This document shows positions 1-10,398 of a stretch of 64,000 bases of DNA, in pieces. The notes under the pieces were generated by a model, which saw only the letters and a list, made by a program, of their open reading frames with translations, was not told where the DNA came from and searched no databases. The position numbers and the translations under genes are program-made. Source of the stretch: Notamacropus eugenii (Eukaryota > Chordata > Mammalia > Diprotodontia > Macropodidae); the NCBI RefSeq assembly GCF_028372415.1, contig NC_092872.1, forward strand, positions 260,487,008 through 260,551,007. The letters are read 5' to 3'. Positions within the stretch are counted from its first letter, which is position 1, and each line of letters starts with the position of its first letter.

Positions 1-954
1 TCGATTGATTAGCTGATTTCCTAGAGACTTCCTCATCTGATAAATGTATTCTGACTTGGGTAGCTTCTTAATTACTTTAAGAGGGGTAGGCTAATTGCTA
101 GATTGATTGATTCAATTGATATTCTTCACCCTTACACAAGCATTTCTTTTGTGCAGAAGAAAAAAATACCTGTCCTATACCTGATCTACACTCTATATGA
201 AGTACTTTCCTTCTGGTAAAATGCTAGATATGAGTCAAATATAAACTTCAAGTGATTTTCCAGGCTGACACTGAGAAAAGAATCTGTCTCCTTTCTTTAG
301 AGAACTGGTTCTCCTTGGGTTATATCTGGACCAAGTATGAACCCATGACTGGGGCTCCATCAGTAAGAAAGGCTGTTGTTATATTTAAGAAATACTAAAA
401 AAAAAAAAAACAACTAAATAATCTCTATCTAGCATACTCTTGTTAAGTTGAAAATAGGCAACAGGAAGGGCAGAGGGGGAAAACCAAGTGATTTACATAC
501 CTTGATAAGACCTGAGGGGTTATCTCTAAAGGGACTTAAGGAAAGATGTTTCACTATCATATAATGCGAACAAAAGAATGGAGGCAGGGTAGTGAAAGAT
601 GTTTCCTGATGCATTTGATATGCCCAGACCAGTTCTGGTTTCTTACAACACACTCCTCTTCAGCCTGGTGTGTTTCCTCTTTTGACTTCAAGTGAATCAC
701 CATGAATATAGGCAGCTTTTATGATCTTCATTCATAAACTGTGAAGGGGTTACTTAGCTCGGTTCAGTTCTCCCACTTCTTTAGAAGAAAAGCCCTATTT
801 CCTTCCAGGAAAGATGGTATTTTTGAGGGCTTTAGGATGGGGGGAGGTGAGAGCAATTGGATCAGTTTCCTCCTCTGTAAAATAAATGATTTGGTCAAGA
901 TGATTGCTAAGGCTTTTCCAATTAAATCCTATTATTTAAGGTGTAGCATCATAG
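1..954. other. TET1 intron, little recognisable content
   Basis: This lies downstream of the TET1 exon in the gene's own (minus) orientation, so it is inferred to be intron. I see only AT-rich unique sequence, a short A-run near 397-410 and weak CORE-SINE-like wording near 860-930 ('cctctgtaaaat'). No gene is supported. Confidence 0.4.
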
Positions 955-1110
955 AAAGAATATGCAATTTAGAGTCAATGGTTCTGAGTTTGGGTTATCT
1001 GTCACTTACTTGGGTGGGTAAACTCACTTAACCCCTCTGTGCCTCAGCTTCCTTATCAATAAAAAACGGAGTTGTACAAGATGATCTCAAGTGTCTAAAA
1101 TATTTAAAAT
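955..1110 (+). repeat. CORE-SINE (MIR-like) fragment
   Basis: The stretch contains the degenerate CORE motif order: a 'gtcacttact' block, 'acttaacccctctgtgcctcag' style wording, then a diverged 'cttatcaat' block and 'agatgatctca'. This is the usual order in MIR/Ther-type SINEs. It is old and truncated. Confidence 0.55.
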
Positions 1111-1384
1111 ATGTGCTTAAAATCTAAAATAATAAATATGAAATACTATAAGTTCAGGGAATAGTCAATAGTCTAATTTGGCAAGATCATAGAGTATGAA
1201 AGAAGGGGAGATGTAAAATAAAATTCAAAAAGTAAGTTGGAGACAGATTGTAGAGGGCCTTGAATGCCAGTCCAAAGAAGCTACATCTTTGGTGGGGGAT
1301 GGACAGCGATGGGGTTGAGAGGCCACATTTATTCATTTGAAGGTTTGTTCATTGTTTTAGCAGAAGAGTTGCACAGAGCTGAAC

Positions 1385-1868
1385 ATTAGAAAAATTACTT
1401 TGTGACTTATAATGATCTGATGCTGAGCAAAAGGAGCAGAACCAGGAGAACTTTGTGCACAGCAATGACTACAGTGTGTGAGTTTTTTCTGGTAGACTTG
1501 GAACTTCATTGAAATGCAAGGACTTAAAAAAAAAATTCCCAATGGTCTTCTAAGGCAAAATGCCTTCCATATCCAGAGAAAGAACTACGGAATTCAATCG
1601 CAGAATGTAGCAGATCATTTTTTGTGTGTGTATTATGTTTTGGTTTGTTATATGATTTCTCCCATTCAATTTAATTCTTCTACACAGTATGACTATAGTG
1701 AAAATGTATTTAATAAGAATGTTTGATTAGAACCTATATAAAATTGTATGCCATCTCAGGGAAGGAGGGAGGAAGGATGGGGGAGGGAGGGAAAAATAAT
1801 AATCTAAGTTACATGGTAGTGATTGTAGAACACTGAAAATAAATAAAATTAATTAATTTTTTAAAAAA
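1385..1868 (+). mobile_element. L1 3' end, 5'-truncated
   Basis: The stretch matches the 3' end of marsupial L1: 'gagcagaaccaggagaac', 'ccatatccagagaaagaact', a pyrimidine-rich block, 'cctatataaaattgtatgcc', a G-rich tract, and a terminal 'gaaaataaataaaatt' with an A-rich tail. It is a dead, severely 5'-truncated insertion. Confidence 0.75.
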
Positions 1869-2559
1869 AAATAAAAAAATTACTTTGAGAATGCTGTTGG
1901 ACTAGAGGGGAGGAAAGGAAGGAAAGAAGGGGAAGAGAAACTCATTAGTGTTAGAAAGAATGGATCTTTTCTCTTATATATGTAGGTATTACCTAAATGC
2001 AGTTTGTAGCTTATCTATCCTTCCCATTCTTCATGACCCTTCCTCATATCATTCCATAATTTTCATCATGGGGGTTCAATGGGCAGGGTCCTTCCTTGCT
2101 TTTTCTTGAAACCTAAAGCATGCCAGTTGCCCATCAATTATCTCATCCAGTAGCTATCTCATCTTTTTTTGCTCCTATATTTCTTTGGTGACATTTGGTT
2201 GGCAATTTGGTGATGAATTCTTTGGGCATAACAATTCATGAAACAAAGGGGGGAAAGGGTATTTCCATATTACAGGGGACAGGGAATAAGACCCTGAGCC
2301 AGGAAAATAGCAAGGAGACTAAAAAGAGAGGAGATAAATGGGAAACAAGATCTATAGGACTTGGAAAATGATTAGATGCAGGGAATAAGGGAAAAATGAA
2401 GAATTCAAAAATAGATTGTACCATGTCACACAAAATGGGAAGGTAGGAAAAAGAGGTTGGGAAAGAAGCAGAGGAAGATTTCATTGCTTCATCTTTAAAA
2501 TCTCTTAGTTGAGGACTTATAGTTAAGAGGCTCTACAAAGTCACAGAGGTACCAAAGTC
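1869..2559. other. Intronic sequence, no feature recognised
   Basis: The sequence is purine-rich on the plus strand near 1900-1940 and 2240-2480. The open frames here are low-complexity antisense readings. No repeat family or gene is recognised. Confidence 0.3.
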
Positions 2560-3410
2560 TCACATGCACACTCCAGCAAAGATATAAAAAGAACCAAACC
2601 AGACTGAATAGTGGTTGATAAATACAAAGAAAAACTCTAGTATTTTCATCCAGCTCAAGACTGTACAAAAGGGTAGTAATAAAGCAACAGTCACTGGAAA
2701 AAGAGTCCCACCAGAAAAGTCAGAGCAAGTACAAGCTGCCAACACAGACCAGTGACACCAAAGTGTCACCTGAAACCTGAAATGCTCTATCCCCATGGGC
2801 AGAAAGCCTGGGGTGCTCAGACACAAAGTTCTAGAGTAGTCAGAAACTTGCTCTGACAAAGCCAGGCAGTCAGGTGGCTTATATTAGCATCCCTCTGGAA
2901 GTCCACTGCATTCTAAGCTAAGATGTTCTAAGGAAAGGGGGTCCTGAGGAAGCACCTCAACCACAGAACCTCATTATTAGTTCAGAAACAACAGGGAAAG
3001 TGGAATCCAATAACAAAAAACATGGAAACTCAGGGTCAAGAAAAAAGAGAACCTAACAATTCCATCTAAGAGTGAATATGGAATCAGAACCTGGCCCTAA
3101 CTCAGTGTCCCAAGTCAGGAACTGAAGCTGGAGTTATGAGTTAAAAAAAAAAAAGAATATATCAAACACTATGAAGAAATATGACAGGTCTAGAAATATC
3201 CCAAAACAGAAATCTATAAAAAGGCCACAACATCTACCACAGAGACCTAGAGAGAGGAAAAAATAAGGTGACCACAAAACCCACAAGATTACCTGGAAGA
3301 ATTTTTAAGAAGAGCTAGAAAAAAATTCTAGGTTATATGAATTATAAAGTTATAAGTTATATAAAATTATAAGAACTCTGGAAGAAAGAAATCAAGGGGG
3401 AATAAATGGA
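2560..3410 (+). repeat. Degenerate LINE-like sequence (possible old L1 5' part)
   Basis: The wording and A-rich composition resemble the 5' UTR to ORF1 part of old L1 elements ('tccccatgggcagaaagcctgg', 'gaacctaacaattccatct'). I cannot align it confidently. There is no open frame of note. Confidence 0.25.
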
Positions 3411-3414
3411 CTTT

Positions 3415-3500
3415 GGTTTTTGTCTGTATCCCCAGCACTTACCCCAGTAACTGGAACATAATGGTGTGTAAGAAATGTTTATTGATTAAATGATTAAACT
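3415..3500 (+). repeat. L2 3'-end fragment
   Basis: The order 'tgtatccccagcacttac ... ggaacataatggtgtgtaag ... aaatgtttattgattaaatga' is the characteristic L2 3' terminus ('cccagtgcctggcacatagtaggtgcttaataaatg'). Confidence 0.6.
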
Positions 3501-3788
3501 GTTCATATCCTTTGACACAGCAATACTACTACTATGTATACACCCCAAAGACTTAAAATAAAGAAAGAGCCCATGTGTATAAAAATATTGATAGTAGCAT
3601 TCTTTGCTGCAGTCAAGAATTGGAAATTAAGGCAGCAAGTACCTATCAATTAGAGAATGGATGAACAAATTACGGATTATGAATAATAAAATATCACTGC
3701 ACCATAAGAAATGATTTGAGGAACGGATTTGGAGAAACTTGGGAAGACATAAGAAATGAAGCAGAGTGAAGTCAGACAGTCTTCAATT
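3501..3788 (+). mobile_element. L1 ORF2 end/3' region fragment
   Basis: The stretch contains the L1 phrases 'cctttgacacagcaatact', 'agcccatgtgtataaaaata', 'caagaattggaaattaagg' and 'gaagcagagtgaagtcagac', in order. This is the last part of ORF2 and the start of the 3' UTR in mammalian L1. It is a decayed fragment. Confidence 0.7.
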
Positions 3789-4650
3789 TAAGTTTACGAA
3801 TAAATAAATATTTATTAAGGGCCTACTACGTGCCCTGGGACATAGTGATAAGCACTGGGAACACAAAGAAAGACAAAAAGTCTCTGCTCTCAAGGAGCTC
3901 ACAGTCTAATAGGAGAGACAACATAAAAACAACTATGTGCAAACAAACTACATACAGGATAAATTGGAGTTAACCAGCAACTTAAAGGACATAACATTAA
4001 ATGGGACTTGGAAGAAGGTTAGGATTTTAACTGGTACTTGAAGGAATCCAGAGAACACAGGAGGTATAGATAAGGACAGGGAGACCTCCAGGCATGAGGG
4101 GTCATCTTGGGAAAATGTCTGGATTCTGCAGATGGAGTATCTTAATGCCCAGAATAGCAACAAGGTCAGTGTCACTGGATCACAGATGGTGCCAATAGTG
4201 TACAAGAAGACTAGAAAGGTAGGAGAGGGTCAGGTCATAAAAGGCTTTGAATAACAAAGAGAAGATTTTATATTTGATCCTGGAGGGATAGAGACATGCC
4301 AGAGTTTATTGAATGGGTGGGGGGAAGGTTGTGACCTAGTCAGACCTGAGTTTTGGGAAGATTAATTTGACAACTTGGAGGAGGATGGAACATGATGGAG
4401 AAAGATTCAAGGTAGGGAGATCAACTGGTAGGCAATAGGTCAGGTACAAGGTAATGAGGGCCAGCACCAGACAGACGTCTAAAGAGAGGATACATCAATG
4501 AAAAGTATTACAAAGGTACCATGGACAAGACTTAACAACAGATTAGACATGAAAGATAGGAGAGTGAGAAGAAGATTACCACCAAATTATGAGCCTGGGT
4601 GGCTGGGAGGATGGTGGTACTCTTGACAATAATAGGAAAGTCCAGAAGGG
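3789..4650 (+). repeat. Ancient mammalian interspersed repeat, copy 1
   Basis: It begins 'aaatatttattaagggcctac' and continues through 'ctcaaggagctcacagtcta', 'ggcatgaggggtcat', 'aggctttgaataacaaagag', 'gatcctggagggatag', 'gagcctgggtggctggg'. The same ordered phrases recur at 22025-23360, 46985-47130 and 54035-54165, so this is one family. I do not name it with confidence. Confidence 0.6.
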
Positions 4651-4959
4651 AGGAAGCAGTGAGTAGAATGAGAATCACAACTTTGTAAAGAAAAACAAGT
4701 TCAAAATACTTTAACTACTCTGATCAATTAAATGACCAACCCCAACTCCAGGAGATTGAGGATGAAATGTGTTCCACCTTAAGGTGTACAATGAGACAAA
4801 CATTTTCAGATGTGTCCAATGTGTGTATTTGTTCTGCTTGACTATACTTAGCTGTTACAAGGGAGGTACTTTTGTTTAATTGGGGGGAAGGAAAGCTAGA
4901 AATAATGATGCCCAAAAAGGAGAAAGAAAATGGGTCATGATACGACACAACTAAGGGGA

Positions 4960-5125
4960 AAATATATTTAGTAAGAATGTATGTATGGAACCCATATAAG
5001 ATTGCATGCCATCTGGAGAAGGTGGGAGAGAGAAGGGAGGGAGAGGGAGAAAATCTAAGATTTATGGAAGTGATTGTAGAAAACTGAAAACAAATAAATT
5101 AATTAAAAAAAAACAAAAAAATGAA
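4960..5125 (+). mobile_element. L1 3' terminus, short
   Basis: It shows 'aacccatataagattgcatg', a G-rich tract, 'gtgattgtagaaaactgaaa', 'acaaataaattaatt' and an A-rich tail. This is the last ~150 bp of a marsupial L1. Confidence 0.7.
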
Positions 5126-5429
5126 AATACAGTCATGAAAGCATTTTTTTAATGATTATAAGAGAACAGGAGGAAATACACCTTTGAACAAACAGTAGTT
5201 TTGAAATTAATGTTTTGAATTTATTTTATACTTTAAAGGGAGAAACAAGATGTGCACAATGGAGATTCACAGTTTGTCCTTTATAGATGAAAATGTTTAT
5301 GTTTTTAATATTTGTCAAGTTCAGAATAACAAAAAAAATTAAAAATAAAGCAATGAATAATGTCATTATTAGCTTTGATTGGCTTTGAAACTTTTGACTG
5401 CAAAGATCGTTCTAGTTCTTAAATTCAGT

Positions 5430-5862
5430 GCAGAGTTTGGTTGCATACATTGGTGGGATAGAATCCATCACAATATCAATGAAATATCACTGGACTGACC
5501 ATATTTCATGAATGCAGGGTGTTAGAACCCCAGGAAATATTTTCCATAGCCAGCTCTGTGGTGCAAAGTATGCTACTGACATACTGATAAATGATGTAAA
5601 AAGATTCCCTAAAGGCAAATTTAAGGACATATAACATCTGCCCTCAATTGTGGAAATTGGTAGCAAAAATGTGCTCCACATGGCATACAGCATGCCACAA
5701 TGAGATCCGGCTGTGTGAAAACATCATCTGACGCAAGCAGTGCCCAAGAAAGCAAAGCAAGAAGCAAGCAATATCCCAATTAGTTCCCATGGGGTCTCTG
5801 GGGGATCAAACCATTCACACACTAAAGAAGCAGCTGTAAAGTTTGTCCATCAAGAACTTAGT
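5430..5862 (+). pseudogene. Possible decayed coding sequence of unknown origin
   Basis: Reading the plus strand in one frame from about 5434 gives a long stretch interrupted by only about four stops. It includes protein-like segments such as YATDILINDVKRFPKGKFKD (near 5570-5630) and a later K/A-rich part near 5740-5790. I do not recognise the family. It could be an old processed pseudogene, an unfamiliar retroelement ORF, or chance. It sits directly before an L1 3' end that starts near 5865, so it may have been interrupted by that insertion. A function is not supported. Confidence 0.25.
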
Positions 5863-5864
5863 TT

Positions 5865-6296
5865 AGACGTTGAGTGAAGTGAGCAGAACCAAGAGAACAC
5901 TGCACACAACAGCCACATAGTGCAATGACCAACTTTGACACACTTAACTTGTCTTAGTCATACAAGGATCTAAGACAATTGCAAAAGACTTATAATGGAA
6001 AATGCTATCCACATCCAGAGGAAGAACTATAGAGAGTGAATGCAGATGAAAGTATACTATTTTCTCTTTTTTGTGTTTCTTCTTTCTCATGGTTTTTCCC
6101 TTTGGTTTGAATTCTGCTTTACAACAAGACTAAAGTAGAAATACATTTAATATCATCATACATGTATAGCCTATATCAGATTGCATATTGACTTGGGGAG
6201 AGGGGAGCAATGGGAGGGGGAGAAAATTTAGAACTTAAAAATCTCATAAAAGTGAATATAGAAAACTAAAAACAAATAAATAAAATTTTTTAAAAA
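5865..6296 (+). mobile_element. L1 3' end
   Basis: It shows 'gtgaagtgagcagaaccaag', 'caattgcaaaagacttataa', 'atccacatccagaggaagaa', a T-rich block, 'gcctatatcagattgcatat', 'gaaaactaaaaacaaataaa' and an A-rich tail. This is a 5'-truncated marsupial L1. Confidence 0.8.
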
Positions 6297-6389
6297 TAAC
6301 TTAAGTCTATATTATATGGGCATGTATACCTTTCAAGAATAAAAAATATACATATAATTCATTCAACCCATTCCTAGTTATCATTGGAA

Positions 6390-6590
6390 AGATAGCATAG
6401 CCCTGGACTTGGTTTTGAGATAATCCAGGTTCTAATCTTGCCTCAATTGCCATCTCTATGATTCTGGGTAAGTCACTTACCCCTCTGAACCTCAGTTTCC
6501 TGATCGGCAAAATGAGGATAGTAGTAACAGAGAGAGGACCAAATGAGATAATTTGTATAAATGCACTTTAAAAACCTAACAGAACTACAT
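6390..6590 (+). repeat. CORE-SINE (MIR/Ther-like)
   Basis: It shows a 'ccaggttctaatcttgcctc' block (B-box-like), 'gggtaagtcacttacccct', 'cctcagtttcctgatcggca', then 'aaatgagataatttgtataa'. These are the CORE and L2-like tail parts in the expected order. Confidence 0.7.
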
Positions 6591-7084
6591 AAAGGTCAAC
6601 CATCAAAGGGCAGTTCACCTAAGAGTATCTTTCACATACTGGGTATCTGGGTATCAGTTTGTTGAACAGATGCAAGGCTCCGACACAAATCAAGTAAATA
6701 TAAAACAACTATCTTTGCCAAAATTCTAAAAATAAGGAGTTTAAGTATCCCATGAGGCCGAGGGCCACACCTTATTTTCTACTGTATTCTACACAACCCA
6801 TAGGGAATGCTTTGCAAATTATGGATGCTTACTTGTTAAATGAAAGGATTCATTGATTCTAACCACATTAACAACTTTTATAGCAAGTGTGCAATGTCAT
6901 ATGGAGAGTAGGGATCCAGGCAATGGGATCTGTAGTGTGGATGGGAAGACCCTAAAGAAAGTTAAAGGTGAGATGAACTAGTGTTGGCAGGGATAGGATA
7001 AGGGGTATTTTCCAAAGCAGGATCTGCTCTGAAGAGGAAGGAGACTACTTTTGGGGACGAGACGAGAGGAGTGTTGCAGGGAGG

Positions 7085-7268
7085 CAGGGTAGTCCAGTGG
7101 AAGCAGCAATGAAGTTGGAGTCTGAGGGCTCAAATACAAGCTCTGCTACTGTGATTGATCATAAACAAGTCACTGTACCTCTATGGGCCCCAACTGCATG
7201 AACAAATGAAGGGGATGGGCTAGCTCACCAGGGGACCTTCTTTCTAGCTCTAGGCCCTCAGAACCAAT
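7085..7268 (+). repeat. CORE-SINE fragment
   Basis: It shows 'gaagttggagtctgagggct', 'ataaacaagtcactgtacct' and a tail of the type 'gatgggctagctcacc ... ccttctttctagctctagg'. This matches the MIR variant ending in 'ccttccagctct'. Confidence 0.55.
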
Positions 7269-7629
7269 GGCCAGAGCAAAGCCCCTCATTTCTTGCCCTC
7301 ATTAGTGGCACATAGCACATCTGCCACACCCAGGCATCCCATGCTACAATTCACTAGTAATTGGCATACGCTTACGTAAAATTGTGTATGTCACAAGTAC
7401 TAGTGAAAATCCTCTATGCCAAGATCTGAACTTTAAGAGTAGATAACTTAGAGGGTGTTTATTATCATTGCAAAAGACTTCTTTGCACTAAAGCACGTAT
7501 GTATGCTTATAGAGCTCTAATTATCTGACAAATAACCTTGAGTGCCAAAGAAAAAGACATTATAGTGTAAGGAAAAAAAATCAAGCCATTAGAAGTCACT
7601 GCCATTTGAAAATCAGACACAAACTGAAA

Positions 7630-7805
7630 GCTTCCCCCACCTCTATGCCTTTACACTGTACTCCTAATTGCTGGAATTCACTCCCTCTTCACCTTCACCT
7701 GTTAAGAGCCCTACAAAGATTCCTTCAAAGATCAGTTCATTCATCACTTCCTATGGCATTATTTTGGTGAGCCCCCTAGTGGTTAGTGTTCTCTCGTGCT
7801 TCAAA
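7630..7805 (+). repeat. L2 3' region fragment
   Basis: It has the L2 order 'tgctggaattcactccctct', 'gattccttcaaagatcagtt' and 'catcacttcctatggc'. It is decayed and not near any exon. Confidence 0.45.
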
Positions 7806-8164
7806 TTATCACAGAGAATGAAAAGATCAATCGATATAAACCGCTGTAGAGTGAAGCTAGCAGAATCAGGCAAACAATATACAGAACGACTATAATAGCA
7901 CAAATGAAAAAGATCACTAAAACAAAGTACAAATGTGACTAATTATAATGACTGATCATGGAACAGAAGAGATAACGAAATACACCTCTTTCCTTTGGGA
8001 AGAGATTGGAAACAGAATGACATAAACTGTCAGATATTCTAGTGGTTGATTTGTCAACTCTTTTTTGTTACAAAGAATAGTTCAGTACTGAGGAGAGCTA
8101 TGACATAAATAACTTCAGCAAACAAAAAATATCAATAAAACATATTTTAAAAAATCATATATAT

Positions 8165-8411
8165 GCAGCACAATGGATAGAATGGGCATGAACTCCAGAA
8201 GACTAATCTTCCTGAGTTCAAATCTGGCCTCAGACACTTACTAGCTTTGTGACCCTGGGCAAGTAAGTGACTTAACCTTTTCTTGCCTCAGTTCCTCATC
8301 TGTAAAAAGACCTGGAGAAGGAAATGACAAATCACTCTAATATCTTTGCCAAGAAAACCCCAAAAAGGATGTCATAGAGAGTCAGACAAGACAAAAACTA
8401 CTGAACAAGAA
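8165..8411 (+). mobile_element. Marsupial tRNA-headed SINE with RTE-like tail
   Basis: The tRNA-like head ('cacaatggatagaatg', B-box-like 'tgagttcaaatctggcctc') is followed by the CORE-like 'gtgaccctgggcaag' and the RTE/BovB-like 3' end ('ctttgccaagaaaacccc', 'agagtcagacaagac ... actgaacaag'). It is nearly complete, with no clear target duplication. Its tail leads straight into a TA/TG/CA microsatellite. Confidence 0.85.
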
Positions 8412-8512
8412 ATCATATATATGTGTGTATACATGTATAAATATATGTATACATACACACATGCATACATGTATACACACATATACATATGTGTGTATAC
8501 ACACCCACATGT
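8412..8512 (+). repeat. Compound TA/TG/CA microsatellite
   Basis: About 100 bp of alternating pyrimidine-purine sequence ('atatatgtgtgtatacatg...', 'acacacatatacatatg') lies directly at the 3' tail of the preceding SINE. It is self-complementary and can form hairpins. The open frames reading Met-Tyr-Thr repeats here are artefacts. Confidence 0.85.
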
Positions 8513-8555
8513 CTACAAACTACAGATCCAACAGAAAGTAAGTTCTCTGAGAGGA

Positions 8556-8650
8556 GTAGGAATTGTTTTTTTAAGTTTGCTTTTATATCTCCAATGCCTC
8601 CAGTGCCTAGGAGGAGTATCTTATACATGCTCAATAAATGCTTATAAGAT
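8556..8650 (+). repeat. L2 3'-end fragment
   Basis: It shows 'ggaattgtttttttaag', 'ttatatctccaatgcctcca' and 'catgctcaataaatgcttat', the standard L2 terminus. Confidence 0.6.
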
Positions 8651-8759
8651 CATATTTGGAATGAGAATATAAATCAAGGAGAAAATGCCACTGATTTATA
8701 ACATTTCAATTCACATACTACTTTTTAGGAATATTATCTAAAGCACCTATACTCTACAC

Positions 8760-8985
8760 CAGAGGTGTTTAACACACTGGATCTTCAGGCATAATGCCAA
8801 AATACTCCCTAGGGCAGCCCAACCAGATTAAAAATGCAATTGGGAAACATTTTAACAACAACAACAAAAATATTCAATTACAATAGAACATAGATAATGT
8901 TAATATATGTTTTTTAAGTCTATGCAGCCCATAGGAATTCTGTATTGTTTAGTAGCCTCATTTCTATTTGAGTTTGATACCACAG
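8760..8985. mobile_element. Non-autonomous hAT-type DNA transposon
   Basis: A 226-bp element. Its ends are degenerate inverted repeats: CAGAGGTGTTTAACAC on the left, and CTGTGGTATCAAACTC reading inward from the right (10 of 16 match). It is flanked by an 8-bp target duplication, ctctacac at 8752-8759 and ctctacat at 8986-8993 (7 of 8). The terminal repeat type and 8-bp duplication fit the hAT superfamily. There is no transposase coding capacity. Confidence 0.8.
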
Positions 8986-9069
8986 CTCTACATAAATAAA
9001 AATGGAATAGAAAACTACTGCAAATAAGTTATCTAAATATGGAAGATGATCTGAAGATTCTCATCATTA

Positions 9070-9313
9070 TTTGTTATCTAGTCTTTTCAGTTGTATTCAA
9101 CTCTTTGTGATCCCATTTGGTGTTATCTTGGTAAAGATACTGCAGTGGTTTGCCATTTCCTTCTCCAACTCATTTTACAGATGAGGAAACTGAAGCAAAC
9201 AAGGTTAAGTCACTTGCCTAGGGTCACACAGCTAGTATCTGAGACCTGATTTGAACTTGAGTGTTGCTGACTCCAGGACCTGCACTCCATCCACTGCACA
9301 CCTAGCTGCCCCC
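9070..9313 (-). mobile_element. Marsupial tRNA-headed SINE, near full length
   Basis: This is the reverse complement of the same family as at 8165: the RTE-like end comes first ('caactctttgtgatcccatt', 'ggtaaagatactgcagtggt') and the tRNA head last ('ccatccactgcacacctagc'). It is well preserved. Confidence 0.88.
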
Positions 9314-9689
9314 ATCATTATAATTTTGAGTTTCAAGGAGTTACAACCAAACATGTTAAAAGCATTAAATTATCCAGTTAGTCTACTGGTATTTAAGATG
9401 ATAACAGTACATAATACTACAAGTACAAAATTCTACGGAAAATAACATAGACATATATGCTCCTGGCATCCTTCTACTATGGTACAACATTCTCTCCCCC
9501 ACCCCCAAGTTATGTTTTAGTTTAAGAGAATAATAGTCCCCACAATATTCTTCTCCGTATCACTTCCTAAAGATAAAAATTAAAATCATTACTTTGTTAT
9601 ACTACTTGTAAGTAAACTTGTTATCAGTTTTTTAAATAAAACATCATTTTTAAAAACTAAGTTTTAAAAATTACATTTCATATAACTTT

Positions 9690-10190
9690 CTCCCTTTCTT
9701 TGTCATCCACTGGTACCAGTCTGGCCTACTTTCTTTACCCTACATACAACATCCCATCTCCTACTTCCATGACTTTGCACAGAAGTCCTACCTTAGAAGG
9801 AGTGCAAACTCCTACCTTTCTTCAAGACTCATCTCAAATGCTACTTCCTACAAGAAGCCATTCCTGATTCTATCAGGTATTAGAGCCCCCTTTAATATTT
9901 ACTTATTTATGTTGCTCCCTCCCAAATATAATATAAACTTTTTGAGGGTAGGAACTGTTTCTTTCTTTTGGAGGTAGTTAAGGTTAAGTGACTTGTGCAG
10001 GGTCACACTACTAGTAAGTCTCTGAGGCCTGATTTGAACTCAAGTCCTCCAGACTCCATGACCAGTACCTGATCCACTGTGCCACCTAGCTGCTCCAGAA
10101 GACTGTTTGTTATTTGGTCTTTGTATCTCCACTACCTACCACATGCCTGGCACATTAGAGATGCTTAATAAATGTTTACTGGACTGAACT
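9690..10190 (+). repeat. L2 3' end, split by a SINE
   Basis: The L2 3' region runs from 'gactttgcacagaagtccta' through 'actcatctcaaatgctactt', 'gaagccattcctgattct' and 'tttgagggtaggaactgttt'. It is interrupted at about 9964-10096 and resumes with 'ttggtctttgtatctccact', 'gcctggcacattagagatgc' and 'ttaataaatgttt'. It lies about 200 bp downstream of the TET1 exon, inside the intron. Confidence 0.8.
9964..10096 (-). mobile_element. SINE (tRNA head only) nested in L2
   Basis: It is antisense: 'ggttaagtgacttgtgcagg', 'gatttgaactcaagtcct' and 'tgatccactgtgccacctag' mark the tRNA head and CORE. The RTE-like part is missing. It interrupts an L2 copy, so it is younger than that copy. Confidence 0.85.
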
Positions 10191-10398
10191 GAAATCCTTT
10201 AGAGGAAAACAAAGTTCTCATTTTGTATAGAAGTAGATTTCTGTGTACAAAAGGTTGTTTTGGCTCACCCTCAAAGCATTCTTTAATACAGTTGGGTGGG
10301 GGATGAATGATGGTATTGCACTATCTAAGCAAAGGCTTCCTTTTGATGGCTTTTGGGTCTACCCAGGTGGATCCTCCAGCCCCAGAACCCTTTCTTAC

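Noticed and set aside
8346..8672. Met/Tyr/Thr/His repeat proteins on both strands
   Set aside because: These are translations of the TA/TG/CA microsatellite.
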